A stretch of 64,000 nt of DNA from Arenicella chitinivorans (GCF_014651515.1 NZ_BMXA01000002.1:558001-622000); one strand, 5' to 3'. Shown: positions 26,735 to 37,649, numbered from the stretch's first letter. Numbers and translations are program-made. Notes: a model not told the origin generated them from the letters alone.

Positions 26735-27306
26735 AACGATATATCCTATGTGCTGGAGTACTAATGTTGTGTATTAGTGTTAGTTGTTGTCGGTGATCAT
26801 CTGCGCGTTCATACTCGCTAGCAATGTTGAACTTGCGTCGGATGACCTTAGATTGTGCGACCTAGGTCGGCATTATCACTGCTTACTTCTCGTCCAAGGG
26901 CTAGAACAATTGCGGCTCCGATACAAAGTAGAATCGCAGAGCGAGATTACTTCTGACCGTCACATTGAAAAAAATATTGCACTTGATCGGACCATTTTCG
27001 AGGACCACTGCTCAGCATATGAGCATATTTCTCACCAGACTTCAAAGCGAATGACCATGAATCATGACGCAATTTGCGTTTAAAAATGTTGGTTTATCGG
27101 GCTTATCAGTGGGTAATTGCAGAATGTCGCCGTTGTTGAAGCCAGTGCGCAAAGCGCTGGTCTCAATCATGAGTGTCGCCTTGAGCCGTAAAAGTTCAAC
27201 GAGGTGTGGCTTTTAATTTTTTCGATCATCCTGGTCGAAATGGCATGATTTAAGCCGAGCGAAGCGGCCTGAATCTTGGACATGATTCAGGCCGAAAATA
27301 GCGAGG
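26735..27306. other. 572-bp intergenic region without a supported gene
   Basis: Upstream region of the FHA operon and downstream region of a lipoprotein gene. Only short ORFs without ribosome sites are present. Small inverted repeats occur (CCAGTGCGC / GCGCTGG near 27150 and TTTCGA / TCGAAA near 27220, just after a run of T residues). They hint at terminator or small-RNA remnants but are not conclusive. Confidence 0.4.
27265..27294. terminator. Hairpin downstream of the lipoprotein gene
   Basis: Perfect 11-bp stem CGGCCTGAATC / GATTCAGGCCG with an 8-nt loop, 12 bp past the lipoprotein stop. There is no T-tract on the minus strand, so it may act as a Rho-assisted terminator or mRNA 3' protector. 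Confidence 0.5.
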
Positions 27307-28140
27307 TTAGAAGCGGATAACTATTTGCTCCTGCAAATCGATGTCCATCCCATCCAGCTGATTGGAGAGTGCTTGCATTTCTTCTCGTGGTAGCGAACCA
27401 AAGGACTGCATTTTTTTCAGGTTATCCATATTGCTCATCAGTTTATCCATTTTGAAGTCGGTCAAAACGACAGTGTTGCCGTCGTGGTGAATCGCGTTGG
27501 TTGATTTGATGTCGTCCAAACCTTCAATGCTGATGGCGATACGCATACCTTGGAACATTGCAGCCATCATGCCCAACATTTGTGGTGGCATATCGTCCAT
27601 GCCATCGTCGCTGACATTGACTTGGTCGTTGGCGTCGTATTCGTGTGGAATGCGGATTTTCAACACACCATCCTGCATCGAGAAGTCCGGCACTTGGGTC
27701 AGTGCATCTTTTTGCTCTGCGACTTCGGCGCCTTTCTCTTCATCACCCAATGACTCACGCATTTTCACTGCAATGCTATTGATGTCATCAAACGCATACG
27801 TGGCGTGGTAACCGCGCATTCCCATTTCATTACTGCCCAACTGATACTGTTTGACCGTCACGCCGTCGCCCATTTCGCGCGCAAAGTCTTCGAAATACTG
27901 ATCATCATACTCATTCTTGAGTTTGGCTTCGGCCGCATCGGCTCCGCCCTCAACACCTTGTTCATCGGCTAACCCTGAGAGAAAACCACTCATCGCATCT
28001 TCCATGCTGTTATACGAATAGTGCTCGACGAAACCGGAGCCGTCTTTTTTAACTTTGACAACGACGCGTTCCTCGATGCAGGCTGTTAACCCGAGCAGAA
28101 GTACCGCAGCCAGTGTGAATTTGGAGAGCCAGTTTTTCAT
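27307..28140 (-). CDS. Lipoprotein of unknown function
   Basis: 277 residues. The signal peptide ends LGLTAC, predicting lipidation at Cys21. The mature protein starts with beta strands (EERVVVKVKKDGSGFVEHYSY) and has acidic, Met-rich segments around 175-200 and 230-265 (MPPQMLGMMAAMFQGMR, then MSNMDNLKKMQ). I do not recognise the family. An AGAGGAA Shine-Dalgarno precedes the ATG. It stands alone between two long intergenic stretches, divergent from the aldo/keto reductase. Confidence 0.8.
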   Translation of the reverse strand: MKNWLSKFTLAAVLLLGLTACIEERVVVKVKKDGSGFVEHYSYNSMEDAMSGFLSGLADEQGVEGGADAAEAKLKNEYDDQYFEDFAREMGDGVTVKQYQLGSNEMGMRGYHATYAFDDINSIAVKMRESLGDEEKGAEVAEQKDALTQVPDFSMQDGVLKIRIPHEYDANDQVNVSDDGMDDMPPQMLGMMAAMFQGMRIAISIEGLDDIKSTNAIHHDGNTVVLTDFKMDKLMSNMDNLKKMQSFGSLPREEMQALSNQLDGMDIDLQEQIVIRF

Positions 28141-28473
28141 AAATTCCTCTGTATTGTTGAGTGCATCCCATACGCGGGGCCACTAGCTTAATTCGGAAGC
28201 AGTGTGGCGTCCAGTATGATTTGACCGTCAGTGGATTGGAGTTCGTTCTAGCAACGGAGTGCGTTACCATGGTGACTTCGACAACCTAGGGAGTCATCGA
28301 TCGGTTATTGCTGTCGGTGCATGGTCTTTGAGTGTGTCGTGACTCAATGTGTTACTCGTGGACAGTCGCTTTCTGCACAAGATGTGAAACACATTGATAC
28401 ACTGGCAATGCGCATCAATCTGAGACCGTTTTAATGTCTCGGTGGTTTCCTAATCCTTTTGGATCTTTGAAAA
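28141..28473. other. 333-bp divergent intergenic region
   Basis: Between the divergent lipoprotein and aldo/keto reductase genes. No ORF with a ribosome site, no tRNA and no strong promoter or palindrome that I can support. Confidence 0.4.
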
Positions 28474-29376
28474 ATGCAAAAAGTACATGTTGTGCCGGAT
28501 GGACCGGCTTTTTCCGAATTGGTGCAAGGGTATTGGCGAATGGGCGAGTGGGATCGTTCATTGCAGTCGCATCTTCGTTTTCTTGAACAACACCTAGAGT
28601 TAGGTATCACGACGGTTGATCATGCGCATGTCTATGGCGGTGATCCGAGTTGCGAGGCGTTGTTCGGTGACGTGCTAAAACTGCAACCGAGTTTACGCAG
28701 TAAGCTGGAAATCGTTTCAAAGTGCGGGATTGAGTTGGTCGACCATCAGGATGTGCGGGTCAATCACTACGATGCGAGCCCAAACGCGATACGCGCGTCA
28801 GTGGAGACCTCACTGCGCCGACTTGGCACGGATTATTTGGACGTGCTGCTGCTCCATCGACCAGATTTATTGTTGGACGCCGACGCCGTGGCGGACACTT
28901 TCAACGAGCTGCACCAAGAGGGCAAGGTGCAACACTTCGGAGTGTCCAACTTCACCAACACGCAGTTTGCCTTATTACAGTCCCGACTCGAAAAACCATT
29001 GGTGACCAATCAAGTGGAAATCAATCCCGTAAATTTGAACACCGTGAACGACGGTACGCTGGAATTTCTACAACAGCATCGCGTTCGCCCAATGGCCTGG
29101 TCATGTTTGGCCGGTGGGCATATCTTTGGTGATCAGTCCACGCAGATGACGCGTCTACGCCATACGCTGGAAGATATTGCCAATGAACTTAGCGTCGACG
29201 CGATTGATCAGGTGGTCTACGCTTGGGTACGCCGCCTGCCGTCTAAACCGGTGGTGATTATCGGCAGTGGTGATATTACGCGAGTTCAGCGGGCAGTAGA
29301 CGCGTTAAATCTGAGTTTAAGTCAGGAACAGTGGTACCGCATTTGGGTGGCCTCAATGGGACACGGAGTGCCATGA
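28474..29376 (+). CDS. Aldo/keto reductase, YdhF type
   Basis: 300 residues. An NAD(P)H-dependent TIM-barrel oxidoreductase of the cytoplasm. The catalytic tetrad is recognisable: Asp and Tyr in DHAHVYGG, Lys in EIVSKCGI and His in VLLLHRPD; HFGVSN and WSCLAGGHIF follow in the usual order. The D-H-A-x-x-Y-G-G form and the LIGS-like IIGSGD are typical of the E. coli YdhF branch, whose substrate is unknown. It is monocistronic, with no linked regulator. Confidence 0.9.
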   Translation: MQKVHVVPDGPAFSELVQGYWRMGEWDRSLQSHLRFLEQHLELGITTVDHAHVYGGDPSCEALFGDVLKLQPSLRSKLEIVSKCGIELVDHQDVRVNHYDASPNAIRASVETSLRRLGTDYLDVLLLHRPDLLLDADAVADTFNELHQEGKVQHFGVSNFTNTQFALLQSRLEKPLVTNQVEINPVNLNTVNDGTLEFLQQHRVRPMAWSCLAGGHIFGDQSTQMTRLRHTLEDIANELSVDAIDQVVYAWVRRLPSKPVVIIGSGDITRVQRAVDALNLSLSQEQWYRIWVASMGHGVP

Positions 29377-29479
29377 TGTAGTACCACCACACACATTATT
29401 CACAAAAACACCATGCAGGATGCCGGTGTGTGTCGGCATACTCATACTCAGTAAGGAAATCCAAAACGAGATCTGGTCG

Positions 29480-32400
29480 ATGCAAACTCTAAAATTTTTC
29501 TCTCAATTGCTTTGCGGGTTGTGTCTAAGCGTCAGTCATGGCGCGTGGGCACAAGCCACTTTTGATTCGGCAACGTTCAATCAAGCCAAGGATGAACTTG
29601 CCTTGTTGCGCGTGACGCCGAGCGGCGAGGAAGTGCCGGTGTCCAATCGACAGATCGTGTTCAAGTTCAATCAGCCGGTGGTGGCGGTAGGTGATATGCA
29701 GCGCGAATCCGACGCAGTGCCTATTTCGATCACGCCGAAAGTGAATTGTGCGTGGCTCTGGCTGGACACCAGCTCGTTAGCATGCCAATTGGATAAAGCC
29801 GATGCGCTGCAGCTTGCCACGCGCTACACGATACACGTTAACCCTGGAATTCAAACACTGGACGGCGTCACGATGCCGCACGCTGAGCAATTCAGCTTCA
29901 CCACCATTCGACCCGCAATCCAAGGTGTGTACCTGCACCAGTGGACTGACGCAGCGCGGCCGGTGATGCGGGTTCAGTTCAACCAGCCAGTAAGTCGCGC
30001 GTCGGTACTGGCCAGTTTGCGCCTCAGATCTAAGGGGAATGCCATCGACTTACAAGCCGACAACGCGCACAACTCGGACTACGACGCCTTATTCTTGCAG
30101 GCAACCGCGCAATCTGCTTTTGAAAGCCAGAGTCCATTGCCTAAACCACGTGACGATGCCGAACCTGCGCCCGAAGTGCAGTTGGCCTTGCAAGCGCGCA
30201 GAAATGCCTACGATCAAGCTCGTTATGCGTGGAATTTATCGCCGGTGAACGCGTTGCCTGCCGGTGCCTTAGTTCGATTGCAACTGACTGCTGGACTCCG
30301 TTCGGTGTGGGGGGCGGTGCGCGGCACTACAGACAATAAAGTACACACATTCAGTGCCTTGCCCAAATTTGAGTTTCTGGGTGTTGAGTGCCGACAGCAG
30401 TCATACACTGACGGTAACATGCGGGTCACCTCCAATCGAATTCAACCACGATATTCAGCGCAAACTCAGTTGCGCGAATCGGACACAGGTGATCACGCCT
30501 ACGATGGCTTGGCGGAATGTCTACCATTGCAATCTGCTGCGTTGGTTTTTTCGACGCCTGTGAGTTATCAAACAGCAAAAGCACATCTTAGCGTCACGCC
30601 GGATTTGGCAGGAGGCATACCCGATTACGACCCTTGGTCGACGCGTCAGGATCGTTACCTCATCGAGAACTTTTTTAACCGCCGTTTTCGGTTCGGCGAC
30701 AATCGACCGTATCGAATGGTGCTGCCGGAAGTGCTAAAAGCCTACGACGAGTACAAACTGGAGTCTGTCGCTGAGTTACGTGATGAGTTACATCGAACGC
30801 TCGATAGGCCCATTAGCATGAGTTTTTTGACCGCGCATCGGCTGCCTAATTACCAGTTGGATCACCGTCATGCGGTATTCGAAAAAACGTTGGATACCGA
30901 GCTGCCGGTGACGGTCACCAATCTGGACGAGCTTGTGGTTGATGGGTACACACGAACCACGATGAGCGAGGCAGAAACCGGGTTGAGTTACCGCAAACCA
31001 CTCCCCGAGGTGGAGGACATTGCTTACGCCGTGCCGCTGGGCGTGCGCGCGATGCTGGGCGGCAAATCCGGGTTGGTAACGGGCACCCTGAGTGCGGAGT
31101 CTACGTATCCGGGCTTGGATCACTACCGGCCAGAATTTGTGGCGCAGGTAACCCCGTTTCAAGTGCACCTAAAGTTCGGGCATTTCAAAAGTATGGTTTG
31201 GGTTACCAGCTTACAGACCGGAAAACCAGTTGCCGGTGTGAAGGTGCGATTGGATTTGGATCGTTACAGCGGAATGACGGCATTGAGTGACGAGACTAAG
31301 GCGGTCACAGATGTCGTCATCACTGACCGCCATGGCGTTGCCGAGTTGCCTGGTCAGGCGGAGATAGACCCAACACTGAAATGGCGTTACGTGAACTATT
31401 TCGATGATCAACGCCTCATCCTCAAGCTCAGTAAAGGCGCTGACATGGCTGTGTTGCCGTTGGATAATAGTTATCTCGTCTGGAGTAATGTGTGGCCGCA
31501 AATGCAGGCCCGCGATGGGTATTTATACGCTTGGGGGACTACTGCACAAGGCGTGTACAAAATTGGCGATACCGTGCAATACAAAATCTACGTCCGTAAC
31601 CAGAGCAATGATCACTGGGTAGCGCCACCGAGTTCGGGCTACGCCTTGCAAATCATCGACCCGAAAGGGCAGGTGGTGGCAGAGCGCAAGGCGCTAACGC
31701 TGTCTGAGTTCGGCGCCGTGGACGGCGAATTCACCGTGCCAGAGACTGCGCCGGTCGGTTGGTATCAGTTTAACCTACGGCGCCAAGAGGGGAATCAAAC
31801 AACCAGTTTGTCGCCCATGCGGGTACTGATCAGCGATTTTACGCCAGCGCCATTTCGCGTAACGACAGAACTGAATGGTGACCAGTTTGGTCCTAATGAC
31901 ATGATGACAGTCGATTCAGTCGCTGCCATGCATGCTGGTGGTCCGTACGCGGATGCGGAGGCACGCGTGACGGCTATATTGCGGCCCAGACAGTTCAGCA
32001 GTTCGCACCCTGTTGCCAAAGGGTTTCGGTTTGCCGCGCAATCGAGTCAGGGTAGGCACACCGTCCATCAATCGGTAGCCAAAGTGAACCCACAAGGCGA
32101 ATTGGTCACGCAGGTTGGTTTGGAAGAATACAGTACGCAGTTTGGCCGCATAATGGTTGAAACCGCAGTGCGAGACGAGCGCGGAAAATACGTTGCCAGC
32201 AGTGCCACGGCGGACTTTATTGGCCGCGATCGTTTTGTTGGTCTTAAAAATACCAAATGGGTGCACACCGCCGGCAAAATCGCGAGCACCGAGGTATTGG
32301 TGGTCGACGCACACGGGACACCAGTTGATGACACGCCGGTTAGCGTGGTCGTGGAATATTTTGCAACTAAGGCTGCACGCGTTAAAAGTGCCGGTAGCGC

Positions 32401-35400
32401 ATACTTGACCCAATACACGCAAAAATGGGTTAACGTCGCAGAATGCCAGCTCACCGGAAAGGCAAAGGCTCAAGTCTGTGAATTTACCCCCAGCGAGGCT
32501 GGAAGCTACCGGGTCACAGCACAGATCAACGATACACATCAGCGCTCGAACAGTGCTGTGTTGTCAACCTGGGTTACCGGCAAGGGGCATGTTGTTTGGG
32601 GAAATAGCGACCGAGAGCTGGAGTTAATAGCTGATGCGGAGCAATATCGGTTTGGTGATACTGCCAACATTCTGGTGAAAAATCCGTACCCCGGCGCACA
32701 AGCGCTAATCACGGTGGAGCGCTATGGTGTACGCCGTCAGTGGACGCAAGTACTGGACGTAAGTACACCGATTATCCAAGTTCCTATCGAAGGTGATGAT
32801 TACCCTGGTATTTATGTTTCTGTGTTGCTGGCCTCGCCCCGCGTGGATCGACCTTTAGGCGAGAATCAAGTAGACCTTGGCAAGCCGGCATTCAAGCTGG
32901 GGTACACAAAGCTGACCGTGAATGACGATGCCAAAGAACTGGTGGTGTCGGTGTCCACGAATGAGGAAATTTATCGCCCACGCGAGAAGGTCACCATCGA
33001 GCTGGCTGCTGAACCAAAAATCGGTAAAAAAATGCCAGTTGAAGTCGCGTTGGTGGTGATTGATGAAGCCGTATTCGACCTTAATCTCAGTGGCAAGCGT
33101 TATTATGATCCACTTCACGGGTTTAATCACCTAGAGTCACTTGGCGTGATGAACTATAACCTGTTAATGCGCTTAGTCGGGCGTCAGAAGTTTGAAAAGA
33201 AAGGTGCCAGCCCAGGCGGGGGTGGCAGTGAAGAAAGTACTGATCTTCGAAACATCATGAAGTTTGTCGCCTACTGGAATCCAGCGCTGGCGTTGGATAA
33301 GCGTGGTCGTGCGGAGGTGGACTTCACGCTGCCCGACAATCTGACCGGCTGGCGTGTGTTTGCGATGGCGGTCAGCAAAGATGAGAAAATGGGCTTGGGG
33401 GAAGCGCAGTTTAAGGTCAATCGGCCGACCGAGTTGCGACCAGTGATGCCGAACCAACTAACGGCATCGGACACTGTACAGGCCGGTTTCAGTGTGATGA
33501 ATCGAACCGACAAAGCGCGTACGTTGAATGTCGACCTGCGTGCCGCCGGGAGCGCCTTAGCACACCCGGTTAGCAAATCCATGAGGCTTGATCTTGAGCC
33601 GTACCAGCGCGCTCAGGTGTGGATGGATATCTCCGCAGATCAGCCCGGCGAAATTGCCTTTTACGCACAAGCCGGCGACGCTGAAGATAAGGACGCAATC
33701 GAGCATCATTTGACGGTTGGTCAGCGGCGATCGCTCGTCACCGCGGCAACTTATGGCACCACCACGCAAGCCAGCGTGCAGGAACCGTTCGCATTCCCGA
33801 GTGGTATTTACTCAGATGTTGGAGGCTTGAGTGTACATGTATCGCCCTCGGTTATCGCGAATATCAGCGGTGCTTTTGAATACCTACGCGATTACCCATA
33901 TTTCTGCTGGGAACAGCGCCTAAGTAAAGGACTTGCTGCCGCACAATACACGGAGTTGAAGGCGTATCTGCCAGCGAGTTTGGCTTGGGAGAATAACCAG
34001 CAGCTGGTAACCGAAACCTTAGCCAGTGCCGCGAGTTTTCAAGCACCGAATGGCGGCATGACCTACTGGATTAACGACAATCGCTACGTGAGTCCTTACC
34101 TGAGTGCGTATACCGCGATGGGTTTTGTGTGGCTGCGTGACGCAGGGTATGACGTGCCGGAAACCGTGGAACAGAAACTGCATGCGTATCTTAAAACCTA
34201 CTTGCGGCGAGATGAAACCAACCTTACCAATCAAGAGCGATCGATGCATGGGATGCGGTCTTCGATTCGTGCGGTAGCGCTGGCTGCATTGGCAGCACGC
34301 AAGCAAGTTGACCTGGCGGAAGTAAATCGTTTTCGCTCCCATTGGGAAAACATGGACTTATTCGGCAAAGCCCATTTTCTGCAGGCGGCGACGGAATTGG
34401 GTGCGCCCGAGGATGAGGTCTTAAACTTGACGCAGAACTTGCTGTCTTACAGTGTTCAATCCGGCGGAAAATTTCAGTTCAACGAGACACTCTCGCCCGG
34501 TTACGCGCAAATGTTACACACGCCGTTGCGTTCTAATTGTGCCATTCTAACAACGCTGCTCGACCTATCGCAGCGTTCGGCGGCGGCCTTAAATACCGTT
34601 GGCGACATCCCATTTAAGCAAGTGCGTGCTATCTCTCAGACTCGCGGCAACCGTGCGCATTGGGAGAACACGCAAGAGAACTTATTCTGTCTGAATGCGT
34701 TGATTGACTACAGTCGACTTTACGAGCGCACAAAACCGGATTTTCGCGTCACGGCAAGTATGCACACCAACGCCTACGGATCTCAATCAATAGGTGCAGC
34801 GGTTTTTTCTGACCTACGCGATACGCCGGCGGTGCTGGCCGACGAGGCGCTGCCCGTTGAACCGGGTTTAAGCGGTGATGTGGTGCTTGATCGCGAGGGT
34901 GATGGCCGGGTGTATTACAGCGTGCGTATGCGCTACGCCAAGACGGAAGACGCGGCCGAACCGGTCAATGCGGGGTTGGAGGTGCGACGCGAGTACTCGG
35001 TGGAACGGGACGGGCAATGGCAGTTATTATCCAGCCCGATGCAATTGCGTAAGGGCGAACTGGTGCGGGTCGATCTGTTTGTGTCAACCCCGACTGCACG
35101 GCACTTCGTGGTCATCGATGATCCAGTGCCAGGCGGATTGGAGCCGGTGAATCGTGATCTGGCGACCAGTTCCGTGGTCGATGCAAATAAGGCCACAGTT
35201 GGTCGGGCATCAAGTTCCTGGTGGTACGCACGCGATAGCTGGCAGGGCTATGGACGATTTGGGTATAGTTTTTATCATCAGGAGTTGCGCCACAATGCCG
35301 CGCGCTTTTACTCTGATTACTTGCCTGCCGGTGACTATTATCTGAGCTACACTGCGCAGGCAATTGCGGGCGGTACCTTTTCCGTTATGCCACTAAAAGT

Positions 35401-35473
35401 AGAGGAAATGTATGACCCCGATGTGTACGGGATGGGCGTTCCCGCCAGCCTAAAGGTCGAACATGCTGAGTAG
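29480..35473 (+). CDS. Bacterial alpha-2-macroglobulin with thioester
   Basis: 1997 residues from the ATG at 29480, chosen because it begins a signal peptide (ending GAWAQA); the open frame extends 20 codons further. N-terminal macroglobulin repeats, a bait-region-like zone, then VYPDNLTGWRVFA-type A2M core (PDNLTGWRV near 1290) and the thioester domain with CWEQ at residue 1476. The intact Cys and Gln predict a protease-trapping thioester. A2Ms bind attacking proteases in the periplasm. No lipobox is present, unlike E. coli YfhM, so it may be soluble. The end overlaps pbpC by 11 bases; the A2M-PbpC pair is thought to guard and repair the envelope after breach. Confidence 0.95.
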   Translation: MQTLKFFSQLLCGLCLSVSHGAWAQATFDSATFNQAKDELALLRVTPSGEEVPVSNRQIVFKFNQPVVAVGDMQRESDAVPISITPKVNCAWLWLDTSSLACQLDKADALQLATRYTIHVNPGIQTLDGVTMPHAEQFSFTTIRPAIQGVYLHQWTDAARPVMRVQFNQPVSRASVLASLRLRSKGNAIDLQADNAHNSDYDALFLQATAQSAFESQSPLPKPRDDAEPAPEVQLALQARRNAYDQARYAWNLSPVNALPAGALVRLQLTAGLRSVWGAVRGTTDNKVHTFSALPKFEFLGVECRQQSYTDGNMRVTSNRIQPRYSAQTQLRESDTGDHAYDGLAECLPLQSAALVFSTPVSYQTAKAHLSVTPDLAGGIPDYDPWSTRQDRYLIENFFNRRFRFGDNRPYRMVLPEVLKAYDEYKLESVAELRDELHRTLDRPISMSFLTAHRLPNYQLDHRHAVFEKTLDTELPVTVTNLDELVVDGYTRTTMSEAETGLSYRKPLPEVEDIAYAVPLGVRAMLGGKSGLVTGTLSAESTYPGLDHYRPEFVAQVTPFQVHLKFGHFKSMVWVTSLQTGKPVAGVKVRLDLDRYSGMTALSDETKAVTDVVITDRHGVAELPGQAEIDPTLKWRYVNYFDDQRLILKLSKGADMAVLPLDNSYLVWSNVWPQMQARDGYLYAWGTTAQGVYKIGDTVQYKIYVRNQSNDHWVAPPSSGYALQIIDPKGQVVAERKALTLSEFGAVDGEFTVPETAPVGWYQFNLRRQEGNQTTSLSPMRVLISDFTPAPFRVTTELNGDQFGPNDMMTVDSVAAMHAGGPYADAEARVTAILRPRQFSSSHPVAKGFRFAAQSSQGRHTVHQSVAKVNPQGELVTQVGLEEYSTQFGRIMVETAVRDERGKYVASSATADFIGRDRFVGLKNTKWVHTAGKIASTEVLVVDAHGTPVDDTPVSVVVEYFATKAARVKSAGSAYLTQYTQKWVNVAECQLTGKAKAQVCEFTPSEAGSYRVTAQINDTHQRSNSAVLSTWVTGKGHVVWGNSDRELELIADAEQYRFGDTANILVKNPYPGAQALITVERYGVRRQWTQVLDVSTPIIQVPIEGDDYPGIYVSVLLASPRVDRPLGENQVDLGKPAFKLGYTKLTVNDDAKELVVSVSTNEEIYRPREKVTIELAAEPKIGKKMPVEVALVVIDEAVFDLNLSGKRYYDPLHGFNHLESLGVMNYNLLMRLVGRQKFEKKGASPGGGGSEESTDLRNIMKFVAYWNPALALDKRGRAEVDFTLPDNLTGWRVFAMAVSKDEKMGLGEAQFKVNRPTELRPVMPNQLTASDTVQAGFSVMNRTDKARTLNVDLRAAGSALAHPVSKSMRLDLEPYQRAQVWMDISADQPGEIAFYAQAGDAEDKDAIEHHLTVGQRRSLVTAATYGTTTQASVQEPFAFPSGIYSDVGGLSVHVSPSVIANISGAFEYLRDYPYFCWEQRLSKGLAAAQYTELKAYLPASLAWENNQQLVTETLASAASFQAPNGGMTYWINDNRYVSPYLSAYTAMGFVWLRDAGYDVPETVEQKLHAYLKTYLRRDETNLTNQERSMHGMRSSIRAVALAALAARKQVDLAEVNRFRSHWENMDLFGKAHFLQAATELGAPEDEVLNLTQNLLSYSVQSGGKFQFNETLSPGYAQMLHTPLRSNCAILTTLLDLSQRSAAALNTVGDIPFKQVRAISQTRGNRAHWENTQENLFCLNALIDYSRLYERTKPDFRVTASMHTNAYGSQSIGAAVFSDLRDTPAVLADEALPVEPGLSGDVVLDREGDGRVYYSVRMRYAKTEDAAEPVNAGLEVRREYSVERDGQWQLLSSPMQLRKGELVRVDLFVSTPTARHFVVIDDPVPGGLEPVNRDLATSSVVDANKATVGRASSSWWYARDSWQGYGRFGYSFYHQELRHNAARFYSDYLPAGDYYLSYTAQAIAGGTFSVMPLKVEEMYDPDVYGMGVPASLKVEHAE

Positions 35474-37649
35474 TCGCGTGCCACGTTGGCTGCGTCAAGC
35501 CTTGCGGGTTGCCGCTGCTATTAGCGTTCTTGCGGCAGTGGTGCTTGCGGTGGTAACTGAACGCGCCATGCGGCCAATACCCACAGACCTTCATGCTGTG
35601 GTCAACCAGATCAATAAGCCGCAGCTTCTAGATCGTGATCATCGGCCGTTGACAGTCACCTTTCAGAACCAATGGAATGTGCATCAGCAAGTACGTTTAG
35701 AAAGAATCCCTGAGGTGTTACAACACGCGTTTATCTTGGCCGAGGATAAGCGATTTTATCAGCACGCCGGCATCGACTGGACTGCACGTGTCAACGCGCT
35801 ATTGCAAAACATACTGGCATTCGAGGGCGTGCGCGGTGCAAGCACCATCAGTGAACAGGTGGTGCGCATGGTGCATCCACGACCAAGGTCGGTTTGGGCG
35901 CGCTGGCTTGAAGGTTGGGAAGCCCGTCTACTGGAACGTCAGTTCGACAAAGCCACCATTTTAGAGTTCTACCTGAATCAGGTTCCCTATGCCGCTCAAC
36001 GGCGTGGGGTAGCGCAAGCCGCCGCGTACTATTTTGATCGAGATCTTGAAACGCTGAGCGAAAAAGAAATGCTGGCGCTGGCGGTGCTTGTACGGGCACC
36101 ATCGCGATTCGATTTATACAAAAGCACGGCGCGAATTGAAGGTCGGTTGAATCTGTTGATCGACCGTGCAGTGGATGCTGGCGTGGTGACACAAGCGATG
36201 TCTGTGAAGCAGCAGACACTGACAGTACAACGTCCTAGCCCGACGTTGGATGTTCAGCATTTTGCACAGTTTGTTCAGAGTCAGGTGGCGGACCCAAAAT
36301 CACAGATTGTCACCACCTTGGATTCACCTTTGCAGTTTCTTGGACAAGAGTTATTAAACCGTCGCTTGAGTCAGCTCGCCACTCAACAAGTTCAACATGG
36401 GGCGTTAATTGTGGTTGATCATCAGCAAGATGAGGTATTGGTGTGGGCGGTGGGCAACGCTGACACTAACCCAGAGCCGACTGCCTATGACACCCTGCTG
36501 GTAAAGCGACAACCCGGTTCCACACTCAAGCCGTTTGTGTACGCCAGTGCGTTAGAGCAAGGCTGGACGGCCGCGACGCTGATTGACGACAGCCCGTTGA
36601 CCGAAGGTGTGGGGCGTGGGGTCCATGCCTACCGGAACTACAGTAATAAGTATTACGGTGAAGTCCCACTGCGTGAGGCACTGGGGAATTCACTGAATAT
36701 TCCAGCGATCAAAGCGGCCCAATATGTTGGTGTTGAGCCTTTATTGGCGCGTCTTCACGCGCTCGGCATCCGTGACTTGGCATTGCGTTCGGTGGACTAT
36801 GGGCATGGTATCGCATTGGGAAATGCGGAACTGAGCTTGTTCCAGTTGGCCGAAGCTTATGCTGCCCTCGCGCGCGGCGGTATTTACCGACCGTTATCCG
36901 TGCTGACCTCGGCTGCTTCGAAGGCGAGTGGGCAGCGTGTATTTTCGGATGCGGCCAGTACGTTGATCGCTAATATTCTGTCCGATGCGGATGCACGAAG
37001 TCGAGAATTCGGGCGTGGCGGCGCACTGCATTTGCCGATCCAGACCGCAGTAAAAACCGGCACGTCCAGTGACTACCGAGATGCCTGGGTGATGGCGTTT
37101 AATCATCGTTACTTGGTCGGTGTCTGGATGGGCAACCTCGACAGTCAACCAATGCAGAATATTACCGGGTCAACCGGGCCAGCAATGGTTATGCGGGCGA
37201 TGTTTAATGAGCTCAATCGTCACACGGCCACGCGCCCTTTACGCTTAGCGCGTGATTTACAACGACACGCGGTGTGTATCGACTCCGGTTTGATTAGTGA
37301 CGGTAATTGCGCTTCGCGGGATGAGTGGTTTCTGCCAACCTCGTTGCCGGCTGAAAAGCGCACTCACGAGCAAGCGCTTGAGTATCGATTGGCTCAGCCA
37401 GTGGATCAGATGCTGGTTGCGCGCGACCCAAGAATACCCGACGAGTTTGAGGCGCTCGAGTTGCGACTAAATCAGTCTGAACGCGTGCAACAGGTGGAGT
37501 GGTTGGTGAATGATAAGTTGGTGGCGACGACGCACACAGCGCACTACGATTGGCCCCTTCAAGGCGGGCATTTTAGAGTTCAGGCGCGGGTATTCAGCAT
37601 GGCTGCTCGGCCAATGCTGACACCGGCGGTCTCGTTCACTGTTCGATAA
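35463..37649 (+). CDS. pbpC: Penicillin-binding protein 1C
   Basis: 728 residues. An inner-membrane bifunctional peptidoglycan synthase. A single anchor helix (about 14-32) precedes the glycosyltransferase domain with EDKRFYQHAGID (catalytic Glu94). The transpeptidase-like domain has S353-T-L-K, then SxN-type SLNIP and KTGTSS. The C-terminal domain (about 640-728) matches the PBP1C-specific extension. The start lies inside the end of the A2M gene, implying coupled translation. Confidence 0.96.
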   Translation: MLSSRVPRWLRQALRVAAAISVLAAVVLAVVTERAMRPIPTDLHAVVNQINKPQLLDRDHRPLTVTFQNQWNVHQQVRLERIPEVLQHAFILAEDKRFYQHAGIDWTARVNALLQNILAFEGVRGASTISEQVVRMVHPRPRSVWARWLEGWEARLLERQFDKATILEFYLNQVPYAAQRRGVAQAAAYYFDRDLETLSEKEMLALAVLVRAPSRFDLYKSTARIEGRLNLLIDRAVDAGVVTQAMSVKQQTLTVQRPSPTLDVQHFAQFVQSQVADPKSQIVTTLDSPLQFLGQELLNRRLSQLATQQVQHGALIVVDHQQDEVLVWAVGNADTNPEPTAYDTLLVKRQPGSTLKPFVYASALEQGWTAATLIDDSPLTEGVGRGVHAYRNYSNKYYGEVPLREALGNSLNIPAIKAAQYVGVEPLLARLHALGIRDLALRSVDYGHGIALGNAELSLFQLAEAYAALARGGIYRPLSVLTSAASKASGQRVFSDAASTLIANILSDADARSREFGRGGALHLPIQTAVKTGTSSDYRDAWVMAFNHRYLVGVWMGNLDSQPMQNITGSTGPAMVMRAMFNELNRHTATRPLRLARDLQRHAVCIDSGLISDGNCASRDEWFLPTSLPAEKRTHEQALEYRLAQPVDQMLVARDPRIPDEFEALELRLNQSERVQQVEWLVNDKLVATTHTAHYDWPLQGGHFRVQARVFSMAARPMLTPAVSFTVR

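Noticed and set aside
31916-32539. 207-codon minus-strand ORF
   Set aside because: Fully antisense within the alpha-2-macroglobulin gene, Cys/Arg-rich translation without domain character and no ribosome site.
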